Assembly: GCA_020637295.1 (NCBI GenBank)
Contig: JACJWF010000001.1
Coordinates: 62,001 to 126,000, forward strand
DNA: 64,000 bases
Direction: 5' to 3'
Source of the DNA: Acidimicrobiaceae bacterium
GTDB taxonomy: Bacteria > Actinomycetota > Acidimicrobiia > Acidimicrobiales > Ilumatobacteraceae
Part shown: in pieces, positions 8,219 to 15,921 of the stretch
Position numbering within the stretch: position 1 is the first letter of the stretch
Layout: each line of letters opens with the position of its first letter
Notes under the pieces: generated by a model
The model's input: the letters and a program-made list of their open reading frames with translations, nothing else
What the model was told of the DNA's origin: nothing
Databases searched by the model: none
Position numbers and translations under genes: made by a program

Positions 8219-8503
8219 ATGACCAAGGCAGAACTCATCGACGCGATTGCCAAGGAAGCCGGCGTCACCAAGGCCGACGCTGAGAAGACCGTCGGTGCCT
8301 TCTTCGACATCGTCGTCAAGAGCGCGAAGAAGGGCGACAAGGTCGCGTGGCCGGGCTTCGGCTCGTTCAGCACGTCGAAGTCGAAGGCCCGCACCGGCCG
8401 CAACCCGCAGACCGGCGAGGCCGTGAAGATCGCCGCCTCGACCCGCATGAAGTTCACGTCGAGCGCCACCCTCAAGGCCGCGCTCAACCCCAAGAAGAAG
8501 TAA
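8219..8503 (+). CDS. hup: HU-type DNA-binding protein
   Basis: 94-residue nucleoid protein that bends and compacts DNA as a dimer. It has the N-terminal helical dimerisation part MTKAELIDAIAKEAG, the beta-turn GFGSF, and the DNA-contacting arm with ARTGRNPQTGE and the conserved Pro. A short lysine tail (NPKKK) is all that remains of the long basic C-terminal extension fused to HU in mycobacteria and streptomycetes. Here that extension appears to be encoded by the next gene. GGAGG at 8203-8207 lies 11 bases before the ATG. The 141-base upstream gap presumably holds a strong promoter, but no clear hexamers were identified. Confidence 0.96.
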   Translation: MTKAELIDAIAKEAGVTKADAEKTVGAFFDIVVKSAKKGDKVAWPGFGSFSTSKSKARTGRNPQTGEAVKIAASTRMKFTSSATLKAALNPKKK

Positions 8504-8544
8504 CCCAACCAACACCACCACACCTCATCAAGGAGAACATCACA

Positions 8545-8979
8545 GTGGCAGCTACCAAGAAGGCCGCTCCGGCCAAGAAGGCGGCCCCGGCCAAGAAGGC
8601 GGCCCCGGCCAAGAAGGCGGCCCCGGCCAAGAAGGCGGCCCCGGCCAAGAAGGCGGCCCCGGCCAAGAAGGCGGCCCCGGCCAAGAAGGCGGCCCCGGCC
8701 AAGAAGGCCGCTCCGGCCAAGAAGGCCGCTCCGGCCAAGAAGGCCGCTCCGGCCAAGAAGGCCGCTCCGGCCAAGAAGGCCGCTCCGGCCAAGAAGGCCG
8801 CTCCGGCCAAGAAGGCCGCTCCGGCCAAGAAGGCCGCTCCGGCCAAGAAGGCCGCTCCGGCCAAGAAGGCCGCTCCGGCCAAGAAGGCGGCCCCGGCCAA
8901 GAAGGCCGCTCCGGCCAAGAAGGCGGCCCCGGCCAAGAAGGCCGCTCCGGCCAAGAAGGCCGCCGCCAAGAAGAAGTGA
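8545..8979 (+). CDS. Histone H1-like lysine/alanine-rich repeat protein (22 PAKKAA repeats)
   Basis: 144-residue low-complexity protein: VAATKKAA, then 22 uninterrupted PAKKAA hexapeptides, then AKKK. It has no aromatic or acidic residues and a very high positive charge, and should bind DNA like the C-terminal tails of H1 histones, AlgP or mycobacterial HupB. The GTG at 8545 has AAGGAG (8530-8535) nine bases upstream and lies 41 bases after the HU stop. HU head and basic tail are thus encoded as two adjacent proteins, where many actinobacteria have one fusion. A strong terminator follows. Repeat number is likely to vary between strains. Confidence 0.88.
   Translation: MAATKKAAPAKKAAPAKKAAPAKKAAPAKKAAPAKKAAPAKKAAPAKKAAPAKKAAPAKKAAPAKKAAPAKKAAPAKKAAPAKKAAPAKKAAPAKKAAPAKKAAPAKKAAPAKKAAPAKKAAPAKKAAPAKKAAPAKKAAAKKK
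8569..8964 (+). repeat. 22-copy 18-bp tandem repeat encoding PAKKAA
   Basis: Each unit encodes Pro-Ala-Lys-Lys-Ala-Ala. Only two synonymous versions of the Ala-Ala pair occur: GCCGCT (a) and GCGGCC (b). Their order along the array is one a, seven b, ten a, then b, a, b, a. All other codons in the unit are invariant. The block structure indicates recent expansion or conversion within the array. Confidence 0.95.
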
Positions 8980-9000
8980 GCCACTGGCTTCACGCGTGTT

Positions 9001-9034
9001 GAACGGGGGGCTGCGGCCCCCCGTTCGCCGTTTT
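9001..9034 (+). terminator. Rho-independent terminator after the PAKKAA gene
   Basis: A perfect 10-bp stem, GAACGGGGGG (9001-9010) with CCCCCCGTTC (9017-9026), a six-base loop CTGCGG, then GCCG and a TTTT run. It ends the HU/PAKKAA transcription unit. Confidence 0.88.
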
Positions 9035-9060
9035 CCGGCCTGGCGCACGACAATGCTCCC

Positions 9061-9837
9061 GTGAAGAGCATCTGTGACGACACCCGCGCCGAGCATGCCG
9101 ACCTTGACCGTGTGGTCGCCGGCCTCGACGAAGCCGGCTGGTCCACCCCCACCCCGGCGGAGGGCTGGGCGGTGCGGGACCAGATCAGCCACCTCTGGTT
9201 CTTCGACCAGCGGGCACTGATGGCGCTGACCGACCCCGAGGAGTTCGCCGCCGACATGGAGCGCTTGCTCGCCGGCGGTGGCACCGACCTCTCGGTGGCC
9301 CCGGGCCGGGCGATGAGCGGGGCCGACCTGCTGGCGTCATGGCGGGCGGACCGGGAGCGCCTGCTCGACGTCGCCGAGACGGTGGACCCATCGGCACGGG
9401 TGCCGTGGTACGGCCCGGCGATGGGAGCCCGCTCGTTCATCACCGCCCGGTTGATGGAGACCTGGGCGCACGGCCAGGACGTGGTCGACGCGCTCGGCGC
9501 CGTCCGCGAGCCGACGGCACGCCTCAGGCATGTCGCCCACATCGGTGTCCGCGCCCGGCCGTTCAGCTATGTGATCAACGGCAAGGAGATGCCGGACGCG
9601 CCGATCCACGTTGTCCTCGACGCCCCCGACGGCTCCCAGTGGGAGTGGGGCGACCCGAGCCCCGACACCGTGCGCGGGCCGGCGCTGGACTTCTGCCTGG
9701 TCGTCACCCAGCGCCGCCACCCGGCCGACACGTCGCTGGTGGTCGAGGGCCCAGCCGCCACCGAGTGGATCTCCATCGCCCAGGCCTTCGCCGGCGACGC
9801 CGGGAGCGGCCGCCAACCCGGCCAGTTCCCCCGCTGA
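9061..9837 (+). CDS. TIGR03084-type DinB-fold metal-binding protein
   Basis: 258-residue protein of the maleylpyruvate-isomerase/mycothiol-dependent enzyme superfamily. The N-terminal four-helix DinB fold has the first His in the EHADL segment, EGWAVRDQISHLWFFD, and METWAHGQDV for the second and third metal-site residues. The C-terminal part (about 160-250) is the sterol-carrier-like domain common to the TIGR03084 group. A thiol-dependent transferase or isomerase activity is plausible but unproven. The GTG at 9061 follows GACAAT by 6 bases. The first unit of a tandem intergenic repeat covers the last codons and the stop, so the repeat has grown into the gene's end. Confidence 0.85.
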   Translation: MKSICDDTRAEHADLDRVVAGLDEAGWSTPTPAEGWAVRDQISHLWFFDQRALMALTDPEEFAADMERLLAGGGTDLSVAPGRAMSGADLLASWRADRERLLDVAETVDPSARVPWYGPAMGARSFITARLMETWAHGQDVVDALGAVREPTARLRHVAHIGVRARPFSYVINGKEMPDAPIHVVLDAPDGSQWEWGDPSPDTVRGPALDFCLVVTQRRHPADTSLVVEGPAATEWISIAQAFAGDAGSGRQPGQFPR

Positions 9838-9940
9838 CCCGAGTGCCAGCCCGCTGACCCGAGTGCCCGCCCGCTGACCCGAGTGCCCGCCCGCATCCGA
9901 GTGCAGACCCGCACCCCGGGGTCGGGGTGAGCACTCGGAT
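9831..9940. repeat. Intergenic repeat family A, copy 1: three 20-mers plus a palindrome
   Basis: Three tandem 20-bp units (9831-9850, 9851-9870, 9871-9890; consensus CCGCTGACCCGAGTGCCCGC) lead into a perfect 10-bp inverted repeat, ATCCGAGTGC (9895-9904) and GCACTCGGAT (9931-9940), with 26 bases between arms. The second copy near 42.4 kb has the same arms and the same spacing with the 20-mers on the other side. The hairpin could also terminate transcription from the left. Confidence 0.85.
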
Positions 9941-10030
9941 GGTCGGGCGGGGGAGGGTGGGGCGGGATGGGGTGCGCGGGATGGGTGCGCGGGCCGGTCG
10001 GGCGGGGTGGGGTGCGCGGGATGGGGGGAC
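9941..10030. repeat. G-rich direct repeats next to family A element
   Basis: GGTCGGGCGGGG followed by GGGGTGCGCGGGATGGG occurs twice with slight variation, around 9941-9985 and 9996-10027. The strand is almost free of C except in GCGC, and no gene is credible here. Runs of three or more G could form quadruplex structures. The remaining 64 bases to the PIG-L gene end show nothing further. Confidence 0.5.
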
Positions 10031-10094
10031 GCCTTGCTCCCGGGTTGCTGTGGGTGCCATCCACCGGCGGAGCGGGGTGCCGGCTACCGGTCGG

Positions 10095-10862
10095 CTACAG
10101 GTCGGAAATCTTCTTGAAGACTTCGGCGGCGCCGACGCCGTGGCGGGCGCCGAGGCCGCTGAGCCGAGCCCGGATGCGATCGCGGAACGCAGCCATCTGG
10201 GCGTCGTCGACCGCCTTCATCGTGCTCTCGAACTGGCTGGCATGGGCCTCCAGCGCAGCGAGCTTGGTGTCCACCCAGTCGGTCACGTCCTCGACGTGGT
10301 CGGGCTCGTCGGCCTCCCACAGCAGCAGCGTCGACGGCCGGTGATGCGCCAACCCGTGCTCCTTGAAGAAGTGCGGGTCGCGCGCCGCGACGGTGCCCTC
10401 GCAGGCCAGCAGGCCGGCATGGCGGTGGTCGGGGTGCAAGCGGTAGCGCTTCCACGGGTCGTGCCCGAGGACAACCTCCGGCCGCAACTGGCGGATCACC
10501 CGGGCGACCTCGCCGCGCAGAGCCAGCGTGCTGTCCAGTTCCCCGTCCACCTGGCCGAGGAACACGACCTCGCCTGCCTGCGGGCCGGCCAGGCGGCGGG
10601 CCGCCTCGCGCTGCTCGGCCTGGCGGGTGGTGGCCAGCAGGGCTGAGTCGGCGTCCGGGTCCCAGGTGCCCTTCGACCCGTCGGTGAGCACCAGGTGGTG
10701 CACCACACATCCCTGCGAGGCCCACTTGGCCAGCGTGGCGCCGCAGCCGAACTCCACGTCGTCGGGATGCGCACCGATGGCCAGCGCCGAGGCAGGCGTG
10801 GGCAGGTCGCGGGAGGTCAGGCCGGGCTCTGGCGAGGGTTGGCCGGGTTCGTTGGCAGCCAT
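10095..10862 (-). CDS. PIG-L/LmbE family deacetylase
   Basis: 255-residue zinc-dependent N-acetylglucosaminyl deacetylase-fold protein. AIGAHPDDVEFGCG carries the metal-binding His-Pro-Asp-Asp motif and HPDHRHAG supplies the second zinc His. The family includes MshB and Mca of mycothiol metabolism and other deacetylases, and the substrate here is unknown. The ATG at 10862 lies inside the upstream cofC gene, giving a 46-base overlap, which is unusually long but leaves a natural N-terminus (MAANEPGQ). Tight coupling to cofC suggests cotranscription. An MshB or Mca role could not be confirmed from motifs alone. Confidence 0.88.
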   Translation of the reverse strand: MAANEPGQPSPEPGLTSRDLPTPASALAIGAHPDDVEFGCGATLAKWASQGCVVHHLVLTDGSKGTWDPDADSALLATTRQAEQREAARRLAGPQAGEVVFLGQVDGELDSTLALRGEVARVIRQLRPEVVLGHDPWKRYRLHPDHRHAGLLACEGTVAARDPHFFKEHGLAHHRPSTLLLWEADEPDHVEDVTDWVDTKLAALEAHASQFESTMKAVDDAQMAAFRDRIRARLSGLGARHGVGAAEVFKKISDL

Positions 10863-11443
10863 GCGGGCAGCACTTCCTGCACCAGCGGGTGCGTCAGGTC
10901 GGACGGGGTGTCGAGGTCGAGGGCCAGCAGGGGATCGGGGTGGACCCTCAGTGGCAGCCCGGCGTCGATGGCCGCGCCGCAGTGGCGGCGGAACGAGCCG
11001 GGCCCGTACGCGAAGCGGAAGCCGCTGGCGGGGTCCACCACGGCCACGTTGGTGCCGTCGCGCCGGGCGTCGGGCACCAGCAGCACGCCCCCGTCCGGGA
11101 CGGCCCGGGCCAGATCCACCAGCCCGTGCGCTCGTGGCAGGTCGCCGTGGGCCACCACCACCCGGCGGGCGCCGCGGCCCGCCAGATCGTCCACGCTGCG
11201 GTCGACCGCGGCGTTGAGGCCGACACCGGGGTGCCACAGGACCGTGGCCCCGCGCTGGCGTGCCCACTCCGCCACGGCGTCGTCGTCGCAGGCGATGAAC
11301 ACGGGAAGCTCGCCGGCGGCGGCCACCACACGGTCCGCCGACCAGCGGGCGAGTGCCTCGCGCTGGGCCGGGCTGAGCACCGCCGCCAGCCGAGCCTTGG
11401 CCGCGGCGAACGCCTTCACCGGCACCAGGACGACGGACTCCAC
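10817..11443 (-). CDS. cofC: 2-phospho-L-lactate guanylyltransferase (coenzyme F420 biosynthesis)
   Basis: 208-residue nucleotidyltransferase that activates 2-phospholactate (or phosphoenolpyruvate in actinobacteria) with GTP for F420 assembly. The family N-terminus is present: VVLVPVKAFAAAKARLA, then LSPAQREALARW. HGDLPRAHG and DARRDGTNVAVV follow, together with the C-terminal DLDTPSDL acidic motif. The GTG at 11443 has TACGAT 6 bases upstream. It supplies the cofactor presumably used by the two luciferase-like oxidoreductases at 42.6 and 63.0 kb. It is divergent from gpsA and overlaps the downstream deacetylase. Confidence 0.93.
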   Translation of the reverse strand: MESVVLVPVKAFAAAKARLAAVLSPAQREALARWSADRVVAAAGELPVFIACDDDAVAEWARQRGATVLWHPGVGLNAAVDRSVDDLAGRGARRVVVAHGDLPRAHGLVDLARAVPDGGVLLVPDARRDGTNVAVVDPASGFRFAYGPGSFRRHCGAAIDAGLPLRVHPDPLLALDLDTPSDLTHPLVQEVLPAWLPTNPANPRQSPA

Positions 11444-11449
11444 GACGGC

Positions 11450-11479
11450 ATCGTAGAGGCCGCGCCCGCGACCTACGCT
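11450..11479. promoter_or_regulatory. Divergent leaderless promoters of cofC and gpsA
   Basis: TACGAT on the minus strand (11450-11455) is 6 bases from the cofC GTG. TACGCT on the plus strand (11474-11479) is 6 bases from the gpsA ATG. The whole divergent gap is 42 bases and has no Shine-Dalgarno sequence on either side. Confidence 0.6.
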
Positions 11480-11485
11480 GTGGCG

Positions 11486-12481
11486 ATGCCGATCAATGTC
11501 GCCGTCATCGGCGCCGGTTCATGGGGGACCACCGTGGCGGCGCTGGCCGCAGCCAACACCCCGACGGTGCTGTGGGCCCGCCGGCCGGCCCTTGCCGAGC
11601 AGATCAACACCGAGCACGTCAATGCCGACTACCTGGCCGCGTTCACCCTTCCCGACGCGCTGCGAGCCACCAGCGACCTGGTTGAGGCGGTGGCGTTCGC
11701 CGACGTGCTCGTCATGGCCGTGCCATCCCACGGGTACCGCGACGTGGCGGCCGAGGCGGCGCCGCACCTGCGCCCGTGGGTGCCGGTGGTGACGCTCAGC
11801 AAGGGCCTGGAGCGCAGCTCGCGCAAGCGGATGAGCGAGGTCACCCGTGACGAGATGCCTGGCCATCCGGTGGCCGTGCTCACTGGCCCCAACCTGGCCA
11901 AGGAAATCCTGGCCGGTCAGCCGGCGGCCAGCGTGGTGGCCATCGACAACCGCGACATCGCCGCCGAACTGCAGCGCGTGTTCGGGCGGCCCAGCCTGCG
12001 GGTCTACACCAACGCCGACGTCGTCGGCTGCGAGGTGGGTGGGGTCGTGAAGAACGTCATCGCCATCGCGTCCGGCATGGCCGAAGGCATGGGCTTCGGT
12101 GACAACACCAGGGCGACGCTGATCACCCGTGGCCTGGCGGAGATGACCCGGCTGGGTGTGGCGATGGGCGGCCAGCCCACCACGTTCGCCGGCCTGGCCG
12201 GCATGGGCGACCTCATCGCCACCTGCTCGTCCAGCCAGAGCCGCAACAACATGGTCGGCGTGCAACTCGGTCAGGGGCTGACGATCGAGCAGGTCCTGGC
12301 GAACATGAACATGGTTGCCGAAGGGGTGAAGAGCTCGCCCAGCGTGCTGGACCTCGCCCGCCGGTACGGTGTGGAGATGCCCATCGCCGAGCAGGTCGTC
12401 GCCGTCTGCCACCAGGGGCGCCCGGCCAGGGAGGCCCTGGCGGCGCTGATGGGCCGCAGTCGCAAGAGCGAGATGGACTGA
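11486..12481 (+). CDS. gpsA: NAD(P)-dependent glycerol-3-phosphate dehydrogenase
   Basis: 331-residue enzyme reducing dihydroxyacetone phosphate to sn-glycerol-3-phosphate for phospholipid synthesis. The N-terminal Rossmann motif is VAVIGAGSWGTT (residues 5-16). The C-terminal helical domain has CEVGGVVKNVIAIASG with the catalytic Lys, GDNTRATLITRGLAEM and FAGLAGMGDLIATCSS. The ATG at 11486 is preceded by a leaderless -10 (TACGCT). The length is normal and all key residues are present. A hypothetical gene follows after 20 bases and may be cotranscribed. Confidence 0.97.
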   Translation: MPINVAVIGAGSWGTTVAALAAANTPTVLWARRPALAEQINTEHVNADYLAAFTLPDALRATSDLVEAVAFADVLVMAVPSHGYRDVAAEAAPHLRPWVPVVTLSKGLERSSRKRMSEVTRDEMPGHPVAVLTGPNLAKEILAGQPAASVVAIDNRDIAAELQRVFGRPSLRVYTNADVVGCEVGGVVKNVIAIASGMAEGMGFGDNTRATLITRGLAEMTRLGVAMGGQPTTFAGLAGMGDLIATCSSSQSRNNMVGVQLGQGLTIEQVLANMNMVAEGVKSSPSVLDLARRYGVEMPIAEQVVAVCHQGRPAREALAALMGRSRKSEMD

Positions 12482-12501
12482 GCAGGAGCTGAGCTGAAGG
12501 A

Positions 12502-13680
12502 ATGGTCACCACCGGTGTGTTGGGTGGGCGGTGGCGGGCGACCGTCACCCCGTGGGGGGGCCTCGTCCCGTGGGACGGCTCGCCACCCCTGAACTGGTTT
12601 GTCGCCGCCGACGACCGCTGGCACGTGCCGGCGGAGGAAGCAGCCGTCCGTCAGCAGCGGGTGGACGGCACGCCGGTGGTCGAGACCAAGCTGCGCATCC
12701 CCAACGGCGATGCCGTGCAGCGCGTCTACTCCGTGGCCGACCACGGCGGGCTCGCGGTCGTCGAGGTGGAGAACCAGTCGCCGCTGCCGATCGCCGTCGC
12801 CTTCGACCGCGGCGACCTGCTCACCGCCCTGCCTCCCACCGCGCCGATCGAGGGCATCAGCCTGCCCGAGGGCAGCATCGCAGTGCCCGTCGGCCACCGC
12901 GCCACGGTCACCGTCGTCCTCCGCCATCAGGCGCCGGAGGCCGGCCCGTTGCCGCCGCTGCCGCCGGTTGCCGGCGTGGTCCGCGGCTGGACCACCATCA
13001 TCGAGCGCGCCGGCCGCTACCTGCTGCCGGACCAGGCGCTGTGCGAGCGCATCGCCGCCGCCCGCAGCGAACTGGCGCTCGCCGGGCCGGACCATCCCGA
13101 CGACGACCCCAGCGGCTTCGTCATCGGTGTCGGCCAGTTGGTGCGGATGGGTGAGGAGGCCGACCCCTGGTTGCCGGACGTCGCCGCCGCGCTCGAGGTC
13201 GCCGGTCGTAGCGGCCCGCACGACTGGGCGTTCGGTGCCGCGCTCGCAGCCGCCGAACGTGTCTTCGCCTCGGTGGACGACCGCCGCGCTGTGCGCGACG
13301 TGGGGGCCCTGCGGGCAGCGGCGGGGCGCCAGCAGGCCGGCCGTCCGGACGCGGCTCCCGAGGGCGGCGCCCGCCTGGTGGCGTGGGCCGAACTGGCCCT
13401 TGCCGATGGTGCCGTCCTGCTGCCGATGGGCCTGCCGGCGGATTGGGTGGGCACCAACTTCGAGGCCTACTCGGTGCCCACCGGGCCCGCGTCGTCCGTG
13501 TCGTTCGCCGTCCGCTGGCACGGGGCACGGCCGGCCCTGCTGTGGGAACAGAAGGGCGAGCCCGTCGAGCTCTCCGCACCACTCGTGGCGCCGGCGTGGC
13601 GATCGGCCGACGCCAAGGGCGAGACGCTGTGGCCGGCCCCGCAGCACCCGCTGCCGGCCGACGGCGGGTCCTTCGCCTGA
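12502..13680 (+). CDS. Conserved hypothetical protein downstream of gpsA
   Basis: 392-residue soluble protein that I do not recognise. There is no signal peptide or membrane segment. The N-terminal half is beta-rich with repeated VEVENQSPLPIAVAF-like strands, resembling a beta-sandwich. LPEGSIAVPVGH and WTTIIERAGRY mark the junction to a helical region (about 165-280, containing many Ala-rich helices). The C-terminus is again beta-like and contains LLPMGLPADWVGTNFEAYS. The ATG at 12502 lies 20 bases after gpsA with GAAGGA just upstream. Its TGA overlaps the ATG of the next gene (TGATG), so the pair is translationally coupled and probably works together. Confidence 0.75.
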   Translation: MVTTGVLGGRWRATVTPWGGLVPWDGSPPLNWFVAADDRWHVPAEEAAVRQQRVDGTPVVETKLRIPNGDAVQRVYSVADHGGLAVVEVENQSPLPIAVAFDRGDLLTALPPTAPIEGISLPEGSIAVPVGHRATVTVVLRHQAPEAGPLPPLPPVAGVVRGWTTIIERAGRYLLPDQALCERIAAARSELALAGPDHPDDDPSGFVIGVGQLVRMGEEADPWLPDVAAALEVAGRSGPHDWAFGAALAAAERVFASVDDRRAVRDVGALRAAAGRQQAGRPDAAPEGGARLVAWAELALADGAVLLPMGLPADWVGTNFEAYSVPTGPASSVSFAVRWHGARPALLWEQKGEPVELSAPLVAPAWRSADAKGETLWPAPQHPLPADGGSFA

Positions 13681-14579
13681 TGTGCGATGTGCTCGTGGCG
13701 CTGCCGGCGGCGACCGCCGGAGGTGCCACCCTGTTCGCCAAGAACAGCGACCGACCACCGCTGGAGCGGCAGGCGTACGAGTGGGTGCCACCCCGCCGAG
13801 ACGTGGGCCGGCAGCGCGTCACCCACATCGACGTCGCCCCGCACACCGGCCCGACGCTGGCCTGCCTCATCGCCCGCCCGCTGTGGATGTGGGGTGCGGA
13901 GCACGGGGTGAACGAGGCCGGTGTGGCCGTCGGCAACACCACCGTGTACACGACGCTCGACCCGCGCGGCACGCCCGACGGCCTGACCGGGATGGACCTC
14001 GTGCGGCTGGCGCTGGAGCGTGCCACCACGGCAGCCGAGGCCGTGGCCACCATCACCGAGTCGATCGAGCGGTACGGGCAGGGTGGCAGCGGCCACGACC
14101 CGGCCATCACGCCCGCCGGCCGCCCCTACTGGAACGCGTTCCTCATCGCCGACCCGTCTGCGGCATACGTCATCGACACCAGCGGCCAGGAGTGGGCGGT
14201 GGAGCAGGTCGCCGATGTGCGGGCCATCTCCAACCGCACGTCGATCACCGGCTTCGACCAGGCCCACCGCCACCCGCGCCAGCCGGTGGAGCGCCTGGTG
14301 AACCCGCGCTGGCACGCCGGGCAGCGGGTGCTGGCCCGCCGGCCGGTCACGGTGGACGCGCTCACCGCCCACCTGCGTTCTCACGACTCCTGCGGCGACC
14401 AGGGCTGGAGCGTGTGCATGCACGCCGGCGACGTGGAGGCGACCACCGCCTCGATGATCGCCGAACTGCGCGCTGCCGGTGACGTGCGGGTCCACGTGCT
14501 GACCGGCTCGCCGTGCGAGCGGGACTACCAGACGTTCGACCTCGCGGCGTCGGCCACGGCGGACCTGGCCGGGGTGTGA
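13680..14579 (+). CDS. Secernin-like C69-family dipeptidase/Ntn hydrolase
   Basis: 299-residue N-terminal nucleophile hydrolase. Met-Cys2 at the very start (MCDVLVALP) would expose the catalytic cysteine after methionine removal. The family motif LFAKNSDRPP follows, then WGAEHGVNEAGVAVGN. Secernins and C69 dipeptidases hydrolyse dipeptides or related amides. The start is fixed both by the TGATG overlap with the previous gene and by the need for Cys at position 2. It is convergent with the flavin reductase, and the shared 17-base gap carries a hairpin. The natural substrate is not known. Confidence 0.88.
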   Translation: MCDVLVALPAATAGGATLFAKNSDRPPLERQAYEWVPPRRDVGRQRVTHIDVAPHTGPTLACLIARPLWMWGAEHGVNEAGVAVGNTTVYTTLDPRGTPDGLTGMDLVRLALERATTAAEAVATITESIERYGQGGSGHDPAITPAGRPYWNAFLIADPSAAYVIDTSGQEWAVEQVADVRAISNRTSITGFDQAHRHPRQPVERLVNPRWHAGQRVLARRPVTVDALTAHLRSHDSCGDQGWSVCMHAGDVEATTASMIAELRAAGDVRVHVLTGSPCERDYQTFDLAASATADLAGV

Positions 14580-14587
14580 CCGGCCAC

Positions 14588-14605
14588 GAGGCCCCGCTAG
14601 GCCTC
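14588..14605. terminator. Bidirectional hairpin between convergent genes
   Basis: GAGGCC (14588-14593) and GGCCTC (14600-14605) form a 6-bp stem around CCGCTA. It overlaps the end of the flavin reductase gene. There is no T run, so this is a weak terminator candidate serving both directions. Confidence 0.45.
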
Positions 14606-15178
14606 TGGCGCAGTGTCCGTCGCTGCGGCGTCCCGCGCCCGCAGGGCCTCCACCACTGCCTCCATCTTCGCCCGGACCGCTTCCTCGATCTCCGGGTCGT
14701 CGGTGGTGCCGTCGGCGCGGAGGCGGTCGGCCACGCTGGACAGGCGCACCGGCGGTTCCTCCACCATGTGCGCGCCCAGGTAGCCGAGGATGGTGGTGAG
14801 GTTGGCCTGGGCGTTGGCCCCGCCGCCGCGACCGGCGGCGCTGAGGAATGCCACAGCCGTGCCGGCGATGGCCCGGTCGTCCGGCGGGCGTGTGGCCCAG
14901 TCCAGCGCGTTCTTGGCCAGCGGGGTGGGGCTCCAGTTGTACTCCGGCATGCCGACGATCAGCGCGTCCGCGTCACGCAGCGCCGTCCACCACTGCTGGA
15001 GGATCGCCGGCGGGTCGGGCTCGAGATCCGGGTTCATCCACGGCAACTGGTCCAGCCAGTCGATGATCTCGACGGCGAGCTGGGGCGGGGCCAGCCGCTG
15101 GGCCATGCGGACGAGCGCGGTGTTCGACGAACCGTCTCGAAGGCTGCCGCTGAAGGCGATGGCGCGATAGGGGGTCAT
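14597..15178 (-). CDS. NADPH-dependent FMN reductase family protein
   Basis: 193-residue flavodoxin-fold oxidoreductase. It has FSGSLRDGSSNTALV at the N-terminus for FMN phosphate binding, ADALIVGMPEYNWSPTPLAKNALDW as the conserved core (P-E-Y-N motif), and a Gly-rich SAAGRGGG loop. These enzymes reduce flavins, quinones or azo compounds with NAD(P)H. The ATG at 15178 has AGGAG seven bases upstream (CACAGGAGAGAGCATG), so the gene is leadered. It is followed on the same strand by nothing, and preceded at 35 bases by the MOSC gene, with which it may form a two-gene operon. Confidence 0.9.
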   Translation of the reverse strand: MTPYRAIAFSGSLRDGSSNTALVRMAQRLAPPQLAVEIIDWLDQLPWMNPDLEPDPPAILQQWWTALRDADALIVGMPEYNWSPTPLAKNALDWATRPPDDRAIAGTAVAFLSAAGRGGGANAQANLTTILGYLGAHMVEEPPVRLSSVADRLRADGTTDDPEIEEAVRAKMEAVVEALRARDAAATDTAPEA

Positions 15179-15213
15179 GCTCTCTCCTGTGTCCGGCCGA
15201 GTCTGGCCGATCG

Positions 15214-15897
15214 TCAGGGTTTGAGCACCACCGTGGCGCCCACCACCGCGGCGCCCGGCTCCAGGACCGTGGCGTAGACCCGGCTCACCGGACCACGCTC
15301 GTGGTGCATGGTGGAGAAGTCGCCGCCGACGAAGCACGACGCCGTCTTCGAGCACGGCAGGGCGTACGCACTCACCTCGCAGAGTGCCGTCCCTACCCGC
15401 AGCCGCACGCCGGGGCGGACGTCGGCCCACGCCAGGCCGGTGACGGTGATGTTCTCGCCGGCGAGGCCGGGCGCAATGGGGTGGCCCTGCCCGTGCAGCG
15501 TGGCGATGACCTCCGTGGACCACAGGCACAGCGCCTGCCACGGTCGTCCGTGGTGCTTGCGGGTGGCCTGCACGTCGCCGGCCACGCCGCTCCAGCCGAT
15601 GTCCACCCGGTCCACCGGCAGCTTGGGCAGGCCGCCGCCGCTGGCATGGAGGTGGGCGACGGTGCCCTCCCGCCGGGCGGGCAGCTGGCCGGCAGCCCGC
15701 AGCGCAGGCCCGGCTGAGGTCCACGCTGTCCACACGGCGGCCAGGTCGACCTCGGTGTCGCCCGTCAGCACCGGAACGAGCGCGGCGATGACCGAGCGGT
15801 CGCGACCCTGGGCGTAGAGCTCGAAGACCTCGGCCCCGCAGGCCACGGTGCGCCGGGCGTCCTCCTCGGTGAACGTGTACGGGCCGATCGTGGGCAT
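15214..15897 (-). CDS. MOSC domain-containing protein
   Basis: 227-residue protein with a helical N-terminal part (about 1-85, starting MPTIGPYTFTEEDARR) and a MOSC beta-barrel (about 90-225). Diagnostic residues are WSGVAGDVQATRKHHG, GENITVTGL and the metal-sulfur cysteine in YALPCSKTASCF. MOSC proteins handle molybdenum-cofactor sulfur or use Moco to reduce N-hydroxylated compounds. A Mo hydroxylase is encoded at 34.4 kb, but no direct link is shown. The ATG at 15897 has TACGGT 7 bases upstream. The gene is divergent from selD, with which it shares an overlapping promoter core. Confidence 0.9.
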   Translation of the reverse strand: MPTIGPYTFTEEDARRTVACGAEVFELYAQGRDRSVIAALVPVLTGDTEVDLAAVWTAWTSAGPALRAAGQLPARREGTVAHLHASGGGLPKLPVDRVDIGWSGVAGDVQATRKHHGRPWQALCLWSTEVIATLHGQGHPIAPGLAGENITVTGLAWADVRPGVRLRVGTALCEVSAYALPCSKTASCFVGGDFSTMHHERGPVSRVYATVLEPGAAVVGATVVLKP

Positions 15898-15904
15898 GGC
15901 CCAC

Positions 15905-15914
15905 ACCGTAGGCT
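15905..15914. promoter_or_regulatory. Overlapping divergent -10 elements of the MOSC gene and selD
   Basis: Ten bases, ACCGTAGGCT, hold both promoters. Read on the minus strand, 15910-15905 is TACGGT, 7 bases from the MOSC ATG. Read on the plus strand, 15909-15914 is TAGGCT, 7 bases from the selD GTG. The two hexamers share bases 15909-15910. Confidence 0.6.
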
Positions 15915-15921
15915 GGCGGCC

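Noticed and set aside
8484..9542. Long minus-strand frame of repeated AFLAGA across the PAKKAA array
   Set aside because: It is the reverse complement of the tandem repeat, with no ribosome site or homology; the plus strand has start, Shine-Dalgarno and terminator.
9831..9940. CRISPR array (regular short repeats)
   Set aside because: Units are directly adjacent 20-mers without unique spacers, and there are no cas genes in the window.
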